64,000 bases of DNA from Lachnospiraceae bacterium AB2028 (lineage in GTDB: Bacteria; Bacillota; Clostridia; Lachnospirales; Lachnospiraceae): NCBI GenBank assembly GCA_000621425.1, contig KK211275.1, forward strand, positions 598,523 through 662,522, written 5' to 3'. Each line of letters starts with the position of its first letter. The first letter of the stretch is position 1. Under the pieces are notes generated by a model that did not search any database, had not been told where the DNA came from, and was given only the letters and a program-made list of their open reading frames with translations. Positions 30,032 to 38,205 of this stretch are shown here, piece by piece. A program made the position numbers and the translations under genes.

Positions 30032-31170
30032 TCCTCAAAACTTAAGATCATCCTTGCCCCGCCGGCTATTCCGCCCACTTCGCCGTTTAAGTCATACTCC
30101 CACATAGTGAAAGTATAAGGATAAGTCGGCAAGTCACTTACTTCCGAAAGCCAGAATTCATAACCGATCATAGATCCCAGCGAATACTTCTGTATCAGCG
30201 TTTCCTTTGTACCATACAGTATCGGATAATATCCTGCGTCCTCTACAGCCTTCATAAAGGTTATAGCAGCATTTGTCCTGGGGATTTTTTCCATTTCATC
30301 AGTTCTACCCTTTCCAACACCCGGCTTTTCACCGGAAAGTGCAATTGGATATTCAAGGGTTATTGAATTCTCACTGATGGTATTTAGCACAAATATAGCC
30401 TCTTCATAGGCTTCGGCAGTATTTACGGCCGCCGTCACAAAATAAACGCCTATATCAAGCCCCGCGCCCCTTGCCCTGGTGTAATTATCCAAGAAGTTTT
30501 CATCAAGAGAGATTTCGCCCGATGCATACCCTCTCTGGCCGAGTCTAAGCATCACAAAGTCAACACCGGATGATTTTAATTTGTTAAAATCAACATAATC
30601 TTCATCCTTTGAAATATCAACACCTGCATAGCTTTTTCTACTATTGTTCTCATAATATTTCATAAAAGGTTTCTGATAAACAAAGCCCGCATTCTCATAT
30701 ATATTTTTTTGAAGATAAGGATTGATCTCAACCCATTCTTCCGATCCATCCGCATGGGTTATAAGAGTATGCTTGCCATCTGTCGCCGGATCCTCAGGTT
30801 CAGGAGTTGGCGTAGGCGTAGCTGAAGCAGCCGAAACTGTTCCGTCCTCACCACCATCCTCCGGATAATCATCCCAGAAATCCAGATCCGACGCCGTCAG
30901 GGTACTACCGCTTATGAGCTCATCTACCGACTGACCTGACTTGGCCGCCTCTTCACTTTCAAGTGCAGTTCTTGCTGCTGAATTTACCCTATTCGGACTT
31001 TTTCCTTTATTGGCAATGAGTACAACCCCAAGGGTAATAAGCACAAAAAGCCCTATTATAACAATAGAGCTCCTCACTGCCCTGGACGACGCTTCCTTTC
31101 TATAGGACTGCTCCCTCCGTTCCGCCTCATCCGCAGAAAAATCATCTTCAAAATCATCATCTAGTCTCAT
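30016..31170 (-). CDS. Membrane-anchored GH25 (lysozyme-like) protein with altered catalytic motif
   Basis: A 384-residue protein with an acidic cytoplasmic N-terminus, one membrane helix (residues 35-53), a Pro/Thr-rich stalk (about 112-130) and a GH25-fold domain from about 180 to the end (GVDISKDEDYVDF, VDFVMLRLGQRGY, GLDIGVYFVTAA, WEYDLNGEVGGI). In active GH25 muramidases strand 4 carries Asp-x-Glu; here the segment reads PIALSGE, so the Asp is Ser279 while Glu281 and the first Asp185 remain. It may have reduced or changed activity, or only bind wall. The ATG has no Shine-Dalgarno site and a TATAAT lies 20 bases upstream, implying a very short leader. Confidence 0.82.
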   Translation of the reverse strand: MRLDDDFEDDFSADEAERREQSYRKEASSRAVRSSIVIIGLFVLITLGVVLIANKGKSPNRVNSAARTALESEEAAKSGQSVDELISGSTLTASDLDFWDDYPEDGGEDGTVSAASATPTPTPEPEDPATDGKHTLITHADGSEEWVEINPYLQKNIYENAGFVYQKPFMKYYENNSRKSYAGVDISKDEDYVDFNKLKSSGVDFVMLRLGQRGYASGEISLDENFLDNYTRARGAGLDIGVYFVTAAVNTAEAYEEAIFVLNTISENSITLEYPIALSGEKPGVGKGRTDEMEKIPRTNAAITFMKAVEDAGYYPILYGTKETLIQKYSLGSMIGYEFWLSEVSDLPTYPYTFTMWEYDLNGEVGGIAGGARMILSFEDYSMR

Positions 31171-31189
31171 GGATAAGATAATAGCACAA

Positions 31190-31195
31190 ATTATA
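31190..31195 (-). promoter_or_regulatory. Putative -10 box of the GH25-like gene
   Basis: TATAAT on the minus strand, leaving about 12 bases of untranslated leader with no ribosome site. The -35 region is A-rich without a TTGACA match. Confidence 0.4.
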
Positions 31196-31253
31196 GTATT
31201 TTGTACTAATATCTTTTGATTTTATGCAGAAAAAATGTAATAATATATTTTAA

Positions 31254-31316
31254 GGTGTCAAAAGTGTTTGACAGCACACAAGCTCGCTTGCAGTGATGGC
31301 AAACACTTTGGGCACC
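31254..31316. repeat. Inverted repeat with 17-base arms in the divergent intergenic region
   Basis: GGTGTCAAAAGTGTTTG (31254-31270) is matched by CAAACACTTTGGGCACC (31300-31316) on the other strand, with the inner ten bases perfect and 15 of 17 overall. The 29-base loop contains CAAGC-TC-GCTTG. Immediately downstream are the palindrome AGGGATTTATCCCT (31336-31349) and a direct repeat GCGGATTGC (31350-31358 and 31369-31377). It lacks a T-run, so it is not a plain terminator. The 271-base gap 31171-31441 otherwise holds only the ribosome site of the next plus-strand gene. It looks like a dispersed intergenic repeat or operator. Confidence 0.6.
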
Positions 31317-31441
31317 CCCTGTATGCGCGAGTAGTAGGGATTTATCCCTGCGGATTGCGAATGCAAGGGCGGATTGCAAGCGCGAAACACGACACAAGCC
31401 GTTAAAAAAAATCAGCTTTTTTCTATGCAGAAAGGATCAAC

Positions 31442-32563
31442 ATGAAGGTACTTAACGGAGATTTCACGGACATCGAACCCCAATACCCCATTGAGGCTTT
31501 GCTTGAAGAAGACGAAACCAAAGAAGACATTCTTTTTATAGATATCGAAACCACAGGGCTTACTCCTGAGAACTCTAACCTTTACATGATCGGAGCTGCC
31601 TACTTTAAGGATAACGGTTGGCATTACATACAGTGGCTTGCCGAAAAATACGAAGAAGAACTGCAGATACTTAAGGCATTTGCCGAGTTTTCCGACAGGT
31701 TCAAACTTTTGATCCATTATAACGGAAATCGTTTCGACCTCCCCTATCTGATAAAAAAATGTGAGCAGTTTAATCTGGTGTTTGACCTTGAAAGATTTCG
31801 CGGACTGGATATATACAGAAGAATCTCCGTATACAGAGATATCCTGGGACTTCCGGATGTAAAACAAAAAACCATTGAATCATTCCTTGGTCTTGACCGT
31901 GATGATATTTATTCCGGTGGTGAACTTATCAGCAAATATCACGATTTTGTATGCTATAGCGATCAGAAACTTCTTACAGAGCTTATACTTCATAACCGTG
32001 AGGATATCAAAGGCATGCTTATCTGTATATCCATGCTTTCATATCCCGATATGTTCCTCAAGCCCGTCCGTGTGATGGGTGTAAGAGCCAATTATTATGA
32101 TGACGCCAGGAAAAAGCGATGTCAGGAAATAATCATGAAACTACGATTTACTTCACCGCTTCCCAAACCGCTTTCTTTCAGAGGACTGGGGTGTTATTTC
32201 TCCGGAAACGGATTGGATGGTGTATTGAAAGTTCCTCTCTACGAAGAAGAAATGAAATATTTTTACGCAAATTTCAGGGACTATTATTACCTGCCGGCTG
32301 AGGATATCGCAATACACAAGTCCATCGCCACTTTTGTGGACAAAGAGCACCGTATACAGGCCAAAGCTGCCAACTGCTACACCAGAAAAAAGTCTCACTT
32401 CCTGCCGCAGTGGGATGTCATATTCTCGCCTTTCTATAAAAGAGAATATAAGTCAAAAGAAATATTCTTCGAACTTACAGATGAATTCAAGACCAGCCGC
32501 AGCGGTTTCAATCTCTATGCCGAGCATGTACTTTCGGCCATGTTTGAGTACGGTGAAAGATAA
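31442..32563 (+). CDS. YprB-like RNase H-fold 3'-5' exonuclease domain protein
   Basis: A 373-residue protein with a DEDD-type nuclease domain. Residues 30-190 contain FIDIETTGL (Asp34, Glu36), IHYNGNRFDLPYL (Asp99) and HNREDIKGM (Asp188), the acidic quartet used for two-metal catalysis. The pattern is that of the YprB/RNase_H_2 group. The C-terminal 180 residues are not recognised. AAAGGA lies five to six bases before the ATG. It is a plus-strand single gene closed by a bidirectional terminator, so it is its own unit. Substrate is unknown; DNA repair or RNA turnover are both possible. Confidence 0.85.
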   Translation: MKVLNGDFTDIEPQYPIEALLEEDETKEDILFIDIETTGLTPENSNLYMIGAAYFKDNGWHYIQWLAEKYEEELQILKAFAEFSDRFKLLIHYNGNRFDLPYLIKKCEQFNLVFDLERFRGLDIYRRISVYRDILGLPDVKQKTIESFLGLDRDDIYSGGELISKYHDFVCYSDQKLLTELILHNREDIKGMLICISMLSYPDMFLKPVRVMGVRANYYDDARKKRCQEIIMKLRFTSPLPKPLSFRGLGCYFSGNGLDGVLKVPLYEEEMKYFYANFRDYYYLPAEDIAIHKSIATFVDKEHRIQAKAANCYTRKKSHFLPQWDVIFSPFYKREYKSKEIFFELTDEFKTSRSGFNLYAEHVLSAMFEYGER

Positions 32564-32588
32564 GGTTTAAACTGAATATACATGACCC

Positions 32589-32632
32589 AAAAAGAACCGG
32601 TGTTCATTAGCGTGAACACCGGTTCTTTTTTT
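32589..32632. terminator. Bidirectional intrinsic terminator
   Basis: A perfect 18-base stem, AAAAAGAACCGGTGTTCA, a six-base loop and its complement, flanked by A-run and T-run. It separates the convergent YprB-like gene (plus) and cheR (minus) and can stop transcription from both sides. Confidence 0.93.
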
Positions 32633-32662
32633 GTTCCCCAATACTTAAACTACACTATTTTC

Positions 32663-33454
32663 CTACAGTTTCTTCTCATAGAAAAACGAATTCTTACGAA
32701 TATAATTCATGGATTTATAATTAATTATCTGTTCCGTACTTCCTATGAACAGCACACCTTCATTTACCAGTGACTCATTGAATCTCCTGAAAACATCATC
32801 TTTAGCTTCTTCCGTAAAATATATCAGCACATTTCGGCAAACTATCATATGGTAATCCTTCGGATAATTCTTTTCAAGAAGATTAGCCTGCTTAAATGTG
32901 ACACGGCTCTTTATCTCATCACTTATCTTATAGGATGTACCGATTTTCTCAAAGTATTTATCCTTGAATTCCTGCGGAACAGCCTTTATAGACTTATCGC
33001 TATAAATACCATTTTTAGCCTGAGCAAGAATCTGGTTATCGATGTCCGTCGCATAAATCCTGATCATATTTAGCGGAATATGCTTTGAAAGCGCCATAAC
33101 CAGCGAATATGGCTCATCTCCCGTTGAGCAGGCTGCAGACCATATCTTAAGATTCTTTCCAAATTTCTTTATCAGCTCAGGAATCACTTCTTTGTCAAGG
33201 AACTCCCACTGGTCAGGATTCCTGTAAAATTCGGATACATTAATGGTCATATACCCAAGGAATTCTTCCCTTACTTCCCTGTCGTTCTTTACATGGTCAC
33301 AGTATTCTTCGTACCCGCTGAACTTTCTTTTGTTGATAAGCGTATCCAAACGGCGTTTCATCTGATTTTCTTTGTAGGCATTAAGATCCACGCCGGTTAT
33401 CTGCATTATACGCTTTTTCAGATATTCATAATCTTTATCATTGCTTCCAGCCAT
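32663..33454 (-). CDS. cheR: CheR-type protein-glutamate methyltransferase
   Basis: SAM-dependent methylation of chemoreceptor glutamates. The 263-residue product has the N-terminal helical domain, the receptor-active-site segment NVSEFYRNPDQW, the SAM motif WSAACSTGDEPYSL, the ATDID acidic motif and the CRNVLIYF motif. GAAAGGGG precedes the ATG. It stands alone between two terminators, with no chemotaxis or flagellar genes in the window, so its receptors must be encoded elsewhere. Confidence 0.94.
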   Translation of the reverse strand: MAGSNDKDYEYLKKRIMQITGVDLNAYKENQMKRRLDTLINKRKFSGYEEYCDHVKNDREVREEFLGYMTINVSEFYRNPDQWEFLDKEVIPELIKKFGKNLKIWSAACSTGDEPYSLVMALSKHIPLNMIRIYATDIDNQILAQAKNGIYSDKSIKAVPQEFKDKYFEKIGTSYKISDEIKSRVTFKQANLLEKNYPKDYHMIVCRNVLIYFTEEAKDDVFRRFNESLVNEGVLFIGSTEQIINYKSMNYIRKNSFFYEKKL

Positions 33455-33494
33455 AATTCATAACCCCTTTCCTCACGCAACCAACTGCGATAAT

Positions 33495-33528
33495 AAAAAA
33501 CAGGACTCACCCAATGAGCAAGTCCTGT
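33495..33528 (-). terminator. Intrinsic terminator after rpsA
   Basis: On the minus strand ACAGGACT (33528-33521), a 13-base loop and AGTCCTGT (33507-33500), followed by a run of T (33500-33495). It ends the cmk-ispH-rpsA unit and lies 15 bases after the rpsA stop. Confidence 0.88.
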
Positions 33529-33543
33529 AATTATTAAACAGAA

Positions 33544-34659
33544 TTATTCTGCATCCTCATTATTAGCAGGCTCGGTAGCAGTTTCTTCTTCCTCTTCCTC
33601 AGGAGCAAGCTCTTTCATGCTGAGAGAGATCTTATGATCAGCAATGTTCACATCAACGATCTTTGCCTCGATCTCATCACCAACACTGAGTACATCAGCA
33701 GGTTTCTCAATTCTCTTACGGCTGATCTGTGATACGTGAAGCAGTGCATCAACACCCTCTGAAAGCTGAACGAATGCACCAAAATCGGTCATTCTTGCAA
33801 CCTTTCCCTTAACTGTAGCGCCAACAGGGAACTTGTCAGCTACATCAAGCCAAGGATTGTTCTCATCGAACTTAGCGGAAAGAGCAACCTTCTCGCCCTC
33901 AATCTTCTTAACGATAACCTTTACAGTATCGCCCTTTTTGTATACATTCTGTGGATAATCAATCCTGCCCCAACTCATCTCAGAGATGTGAAGCAGACCA
34001 TCGATTCCTCCGATATCAACGAATGCACCAAAGCTTGTAACATTCTTAACTGTACCTTCAACGATATCGCCTTCCTGAATCCTCTGAAGAGCCTCTTCCT
34101 TTTCTTTATCATGACGTTCTTTAAGAAGAGTCTTACAGTCACCGATATATCTGTGCTTTGCAGGAACGAACTCGCTCATGTAGAATTCGATCTCCTGATC
34201 AGCAAATACATTAAGATTCTTAGTAAATACATCAGATGCAAGGCTTGCAGGTATAAATACTGAAACCTCATCAACCACCGTTACCAGACCACCCTTTACA
34301 ACATCTGTAACCTTGGACTTAAGAACTGTGTGATTGTTGTAAGCATCTTCAAGAACCTTACTGATCTTCTCAGATGCAACCTTCTTGTGTGAAAGAACAA
34401 CCTGGCCGTCTCCGTCATTAAGCTTAAGCACTTTAACGCTCAGAGTATCGCCAACCTTCACTGCCTCGGTAAGATCGATGGATGCATCGTTGCTGTATTC
34501 ATTCTTAGTAACGATTCCGTCTGACTTATAACCGATGTTAACAGCTATCTCGTTCGGTGTAACGGAGAGTACCTTTCCTTCAATAATGTCGCCTGTGTGG
34601 ACATTTTTGAATGAATCTTCCAATAATTGTTCAAACTCGCTTTTTGTCGTTTCGGACAT
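33544..34659 (-). CDS. rpsA: Ribosomal protein S1-like RNA-binding protein (four S1 domains)
   Basis: A 371-residue protein with four S1 OB-fold domains at about residues 15-85, 100-165, 193-262 and 278-348; domains 3 and 4 are the best conserved (VTSFGAFVDIGGIDGLLHISEMSW and the FGAFVQLSEGVDALLHVS stretch). Firmicute S1 proteins assist mRNA binding or translation. The C-terminus is Glu-rich. GAGGAGG nine bases before the ATG at 34659 fixes the start. It overlaps the end of ispH by 29 bases in a different frame. In many Clostridia the two genes are fused in a single frame; here they are separate. Confidence 0.93.
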   Translation of the reverse strand: MSETTKSEFEQLLEDSFKNVHTGDIIEGKVLSVTPNEIAVNIGYKSDGIVTKNEYSNDASIDLTEAVKVGDTLSVKVLKLNDGDGQVVLSHKKVASEKISKVLEDAYNNHTVLKSKVTDVVKGGLVTVVDEVSVFIPASLASDVFTKNLNVFADQEIEFYMSEFVPAKHRYIGDCKTLLKERHDKEKEEALQRIQEGDIVEGTVKNVTSFGAFVDIGGIDGLLHISEMSWGRIDYPQNVYKKGDTVKVIVKKIEGEKVALSAKFDENNPWLDVADKFPVGATVKGKVARMTDFGAFVQLSEGVDALLHVSQISRKRIEKPADVLSVGDEIEAKIVDVNIADHKISLSMKELAPEEEEEETATEPANNEDAE

Positions 34660-35488
34660 AGTTTTGAACCTCCTCAATAATATTATTTGGGGTGGAAGCC
34701 CCCGCTGTAATTCCTACCGAACCGTCAGAAGTAAAATCAGTCTGAAGCAGATCATCAAGCTTTCGGATGAAGTACGTCTTATTGCATTCCTCTAAGCATA
34801 TCTCATACAGTCTCCTGCTGTTGGAACTCTTGAGGTCTCCAATAACGATCATCGAGTCAACCTCTGATGCAATACTGCGTGCTTCCTTCTGATGCTTTTC
34901 TGTCGCATTGCAGATAGTATTCACAACGTTACCATTATATATTTTATTTTGTAAGATTTCAACAATTTTTTCAAACTTTTTGTAATTAAATGTTGTCTGA
35001 CTGACAACACATACCGGAAGCTGTGTTTTAGGAGTAAATGTCTCAGCTTCCTCCGCTGTCATAATAACGGAATATTCTCCGCGGCACCACCCCACAATGC
35101 CTTCCACTTCCGGATGCTTCGGATTACCGATGATCACGATCTCATTATTTTCACTTTCTTTATCAACTATGTCATGTATCCTTTTCACAAAAGGACAGGT
35201 CACATCTATATAATCAATGCCCTTTTTTTCAAGCAGTTCTATTATATTCCTTCCCACGCCGTGAGAACGCAGAATCACGGTACCGGATTCCAGATTCTTA
35301 AGTTCATTCTCAGTATCCAATACTTTTACGCCCTTATCCGCAAGCGCCCCAATGACCTCATCATTATGGATCACCGGACCGTAAGTGTATATCTCACCGC
35401 CAGTCTCAGCCATCTCAAAGGCTTTATCAACTGCTTTTTTTACGCCGAAACAGAATCCGGCTGTTTTTGCAACTATTACATCTGACAT
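34631..35488 (-). CDS. ispH: 4-hydroxy-3-methylbut-2-enyl diphosphate reductase
   Basis: Iron-sulfur enzyme of the last step of the MEP pathway, making IPP and DMAPP. The 285-residue product has the three cluster cysteines in TAGFCFGVKKA (Cys13), VTCPFVKRIH and NTICNATEKHQ, and the His-containing RSHGVG and GNPKHPEVEG motifs. The final codons overlap the rpsA start. Upstream lies a 194-nt near-palindrome and then cmk, the usual clostridial partner. Confidence 0.96.
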   Translation of the reverse strand: MSDVIVAKTAGFCFGVKKAVDKAFEMAETGGEIYTYGPVIHNDEVIGALADKGVKVLDTENELKNLESGTVILRSHGVGRNIIELLEKKGIDYIDVTCPFVKRIHDIVDKESENNEIVIIGNPKHPEVEGIVGWCRGEYSVIMTAEEAETFTPKTQLPVCVVSQTTFNYKKFEKIVEILQNKIYNGNVVNTICNATEKHQKEARSIASEVDSMIVIGDLKSSNSRRLYEICLEECNKTYFIRKLDDLLQTDFTSDGSVGITAGASTPNNIIEEVQNYVRNDKKRV

Positions 35489-35522
35489 ATGAAATCCCTT
35501 ATCAACTGATTACATTCAATAC

Positions 35523-35716
35523 TTTCAAAGTCTGAGCAGCCGGCTGTCTTATGTCTGCAGATCGATAGCGAGCGACTGAAGTTTTACGCCCGATTTCGGC
35601 GGTGCGACGCGACCCGGTTCATTAGGAGCCAAAGCACCGTCCGAGTGATCGGGCGCAAAACGAAGGTAGCGAAGCGTGATCTGAAGACATATGCGGGAGG
35701 CTGCGTAACTTTGAAA
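35523..35716. repeat. 194-nt near-palindromic element between cmk and ispH
   Basis: The whole gap can fold as one long interrupted hairpin. Paired blocks, outside to inside: TTTCAAAGT (35523-35531) with 35708-35716; GCAGCC (35536-35541) with 35699-35704; ATGTCT (35551-35556) with 35685-35690; CAGATC (35558-35563) with 35678-35683; TTTTACGCCCGAT (35582-35594) with 35648-35660, one mismatch; CGGTGC (35600-35605) with 35634-35639. The tip is GGTTC-ATTAG-GAGCC. GC content is higher than the neighbouring gaps. It could be a structured RNA, a MITE-like repeat or a processing/attenuation signal; I do not recognise the family. It fills the gap 35489-35720, where I see no promoter. Confidence 0.75.
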
Positions 35717-35720
35717 TAAT

Positions 35721-36398
35721 TTACCCGATCTTCTCGTTTACGATTTCTAACAGTCTCTGATGCACTTCATCTATTCCCATATCAGAAGTATCCACCAGTA
35801 CCGCATCATCAGCCCGCTTAAGGGGTGCTATCTCACGGTTCATATCACGTTCATCACGCTCAATTATATCTGCCTCGATCACTGCAAGATCACATTTTTC
35901 ACCCTTTGCCGTAAGTTCGTCATAACGGCGTTTTGCCCTTACCGCACTGGATGCAGTAAGGTAAATCTTAACCTTAGCATCAGGAAGAACCACCGTGCCG
36001 ATATCACGGCCATCCATTACTACGCTCTTGGTCTTTGCAAGTTTTCTCTGCAGTTCCATCAGTTTGGTCCTTACATCAGGATTCTTGCTGGAAATGGATG
36101 CCATTCGGCTTACTTCCTCAGTACGAATGAGTCCGTTTACATTTTCGCCGTTAAGAAGGACAACCTGCTCACCATTAACAAAATCAATGGATATATCCGC
36201 ATCCTGACAGGCTTTGCTGATGCCACCATCGTCTTCTGCGGATATTCCTTTCTTGATCATATATAACGCCATTGCACGGTACATCGCCCCTGTATCCACA
36301 TATATAACGCCAAGGCCTGCGGACAGTCTCTTGGCAATAGTGCTTTTTCCTGCCCCTGCAGGTCCGTCAATAGCAACTGCATAAATCTGTTCTGACAT
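35721..36398 (-). CDS. cmk: Cytidylate kinase
   Basis: Phosphorylates CMP and dCMP with ATP. The 225-residue product begins with the P-loop AIDGPAGAGKSTIAKRL, and has the DTGAMYRA, MDGRDIGTVVLPDA and RAKRRYDEL motifs of the family. GAAAGGAG lies close to the ATG. It follows a lipoprotein gene by 68 bases and precedes the near-palindromic element and ispH. Confidence 0.96.
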   Translation of the reverse strand: MSEQIYAVAIDGPAGAGKSTIAKRLSAGLGVIYVDTGAMYRAMALYMIKKGISAEDDGGISKACQDADISIDFVNGEQVVLLNGENVNGLIRTEEVSRMASISSKNPDVRTKLMELQRKLAKTKSVVMDGRDIGTVVLPDAKVKIYLTASSAVRAKRRYDELTAKGEKCDLAVIEADIIERDERDMNREIAPLKRADDAVLVDTSDMGIDEVHQRLLEIVNEKIG

Positions 36399-36466
36399 AA
36401 TGCTCCTTTCCGCCTTCTGTGGCTAAAAAATAGAATCGGTATTAGCAAACCATCTAATCCTAAAAC

Positions 36467-38149
36467 TTAATCCCACCAATAACTTCCGAAAAATCTGTCT
36501 ATATGCTCACCATTTATCCCCACCTCAAACACTCCTGAAAGAGCAGGGCCTTCGACGATATATGTATCCGGATCATTCTGCGAAAGCTCATAATTCCTTA
36601 TGAACCATTCTATCGGCTTGTCACCTTTTTCATAATTTGCAAAAAAGTCCGTATTGCAGGTATCATCAAATACTGTATTCCTGTCGATCACAAGATCTAT
36701 GGTATATCCGGTACCGATATCTTCACATCCCGGATACCAGACATTTGTCTCGGACACCTGTACATCTTTTATTACCACTGTATCATCTGAAACATCATAC
36801 TGCAGATCTCCGTAATTGATATATGCAACATATACATACTTACGGGCGCCAGTAAATTTTACATACGCATCCGGGTACACAGCCTTAACTGCATCCAGGG
36901 CTGCATTCGCCTCTTCTTCGCTCTCATACCTTCCGGCAGTCAGGCAGTAAAACGGCTTGCTGTTAAGATTTTCCCATTCCGGCGAATAAGTAACATAGCT
37001 GTCAAAACCGCTGTCATAAAGATCCATAGCCTTTTCTACAGCCTTATCCTCACCTTTTTCCGCTGCGATCCAGATTCCGTAAAAACCGTCCGAATATTCA
37101 CCGAATATCGCTGACGGATCCGGGTCCCCTGCAAACTCATCCACATAGACAGACGGTATATCATCTGTTTCGATCCGTGAAAATCTCATTTCACCGGGAA
37201 GTATATAAAGCTCCGTATCCTCATCCGCTGTAAGCACCAGCTCACCGCCGCTAACTTCATATGACGCAGAATATTCACATGGCAGGCCGCCGCATCCAAG
37301 CATTGAAACTGTAGAAGTAATAACCCCGTCGGAAACATCATATCCGCCGCCGGCATATACCACCTCAGCACCGGGCGTTTTCTGATATGCAAAGAAGTTA
37401 TCGCCCATAAACTCAAGATACACAGGATAATCCCCCTCGTGCGCAACCCATACACCCTGAAGATCCGCTTCACCGGCGCCGTTGTCACCTTTTAAATACG
37501 TAAATACGTCTTCTACGCGTTCATCCTTAAGGAACAGCCTTCCGCCGTACTCCTTAGGGCACAGGAATTCTTCATTGTCAAAATTTTCAAACTGAAGGCC
37601 TTCATCCGTAAGCGTAATGGTACCATCCTGACCGTTGTCCCAGTATTTACCCGCCTGAGACATAACAGAAAACCTGAGTTCCCTTACCTGCACCGAATCT
37701 CCGTCCGCACTTTCCATTTCGGCAGTTTCAAAAGGAACAAACTCGCTGGCCCAGAAACTGTAACTTTCGAGCGAATCATCGTCATTCGCTATCGCATAAC
37801 CGCAAAAAGCATACAGATTATCCCCGAAGGTAAAGACATTCATTATCAGATATTCTTCCCCGCCTGTATCCCCGGCACCGTAATGATAACTGTACTTTCC
37901 ACACATGCGCTGTGCAAGGCTGTTGCCTGTCAAATCAGATATCCCTGTATCAGATAAACCTAAACTATTCCCACCGTCATCGCTCTTGGATCCATTGTCG
38001 TCATCCCCAGTTTCTTCAGTTTCTTGTTCTTCTGTTTCCTGCGGATTTTCTTCAGATGAAGAATTATTTACCGGCATGCTACAGCCCGCAAGCATCGAAA
38101 CACACATCACACCCGAGATCACTTTTAATAAATTTTTTCCTTTTATCAT
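36467..38149 (-). CDS. Lipoprotein with SPOR-like segment, function unknown
   Basis: A 560-residue exported lipoprotein. The signal sequence ends in the lipobox LAGC, followed by a Ser/Asn and then Glu/Asp/Gly-rich tether of about 50 residues. The mature part has beta-rich segments I cannot assign, and a stretch at about residues 355-425 (FYCLTAGRYESEEEANAALD, then YVKFTGARKYVYVAY) that resembles a SPOR-type peptidoglycan-binding fold. The frame is open to 38182, but the ATG at 38149 has GAAAGG upstream and gives a normal signal peptide. It lies between a flavoprotein and cmk in the same direction; the context does not reveal a function. Confidence 0.82.
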   Translation of the reverse strand: MIKGKNLLKVISGVMCVSMLAGCSMPVNNSSSEENPQETEEQETEETGDDDNGSKSDDGGNSLGLSDTGISDLTGNSLAQRMCGKYSYHYGAGDTGGEEYLIMNVFTFGDNLYAFCGYAIANDDDSLESYSFWASEFVPFETAEMESADGDSVQVRELRFSVMSQAGKYWDNGQDGTITLTDEGLQFENFDNEEFLCPKEYGGRLFLKDERVEDVFTYLKGDNGAGEADLQGVWVAHEGDYPVYLEFMGDNFFAYQKTPGAEVVYAGGGYDVSDGVITSTVSMLGCGGLPCEYSASYEVSGGELVLTADEDTELYILPGEMRFSRIETDDIPSVYVDEFAGDPDPSAIFGEYSDGFYGIWIAAEKGEDKAVEKAMDLYDSGFDSYVTYSPEWENLNSKPFYCLTAGRYESEEEANAALDAVKAVYPDAYVKFTGARKYVYVAYINYGDLQYDVSDDTVVIKDVQVSETNVWYPGCEDIGTGYTIDLVIDRNTVFDDTCNTDFFANYEKGDKPIEWFIRNYELSQNDPDTYIVEGPALSGVFEVGINGEHIDRFFGSYWWD

Positions 38150-38205
38150 AAATGCTGCCTTTCTATCACTTTTTCCATACACAACAATGAATAATTATAA
38201 CACCT

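Noticed and set aside
31206-31397. Short minus-strand frame across the intergenic repeat
   Set aside because: It covers the inverted and direct repeats, has no ribosome site and no domain.
35523-35716. Near-palindrome considered as an insertion sequence
   Set aside because: There is no transposase frame and no clear target-site duplication; a non-coding repeat remains possible and is reported as a finding.
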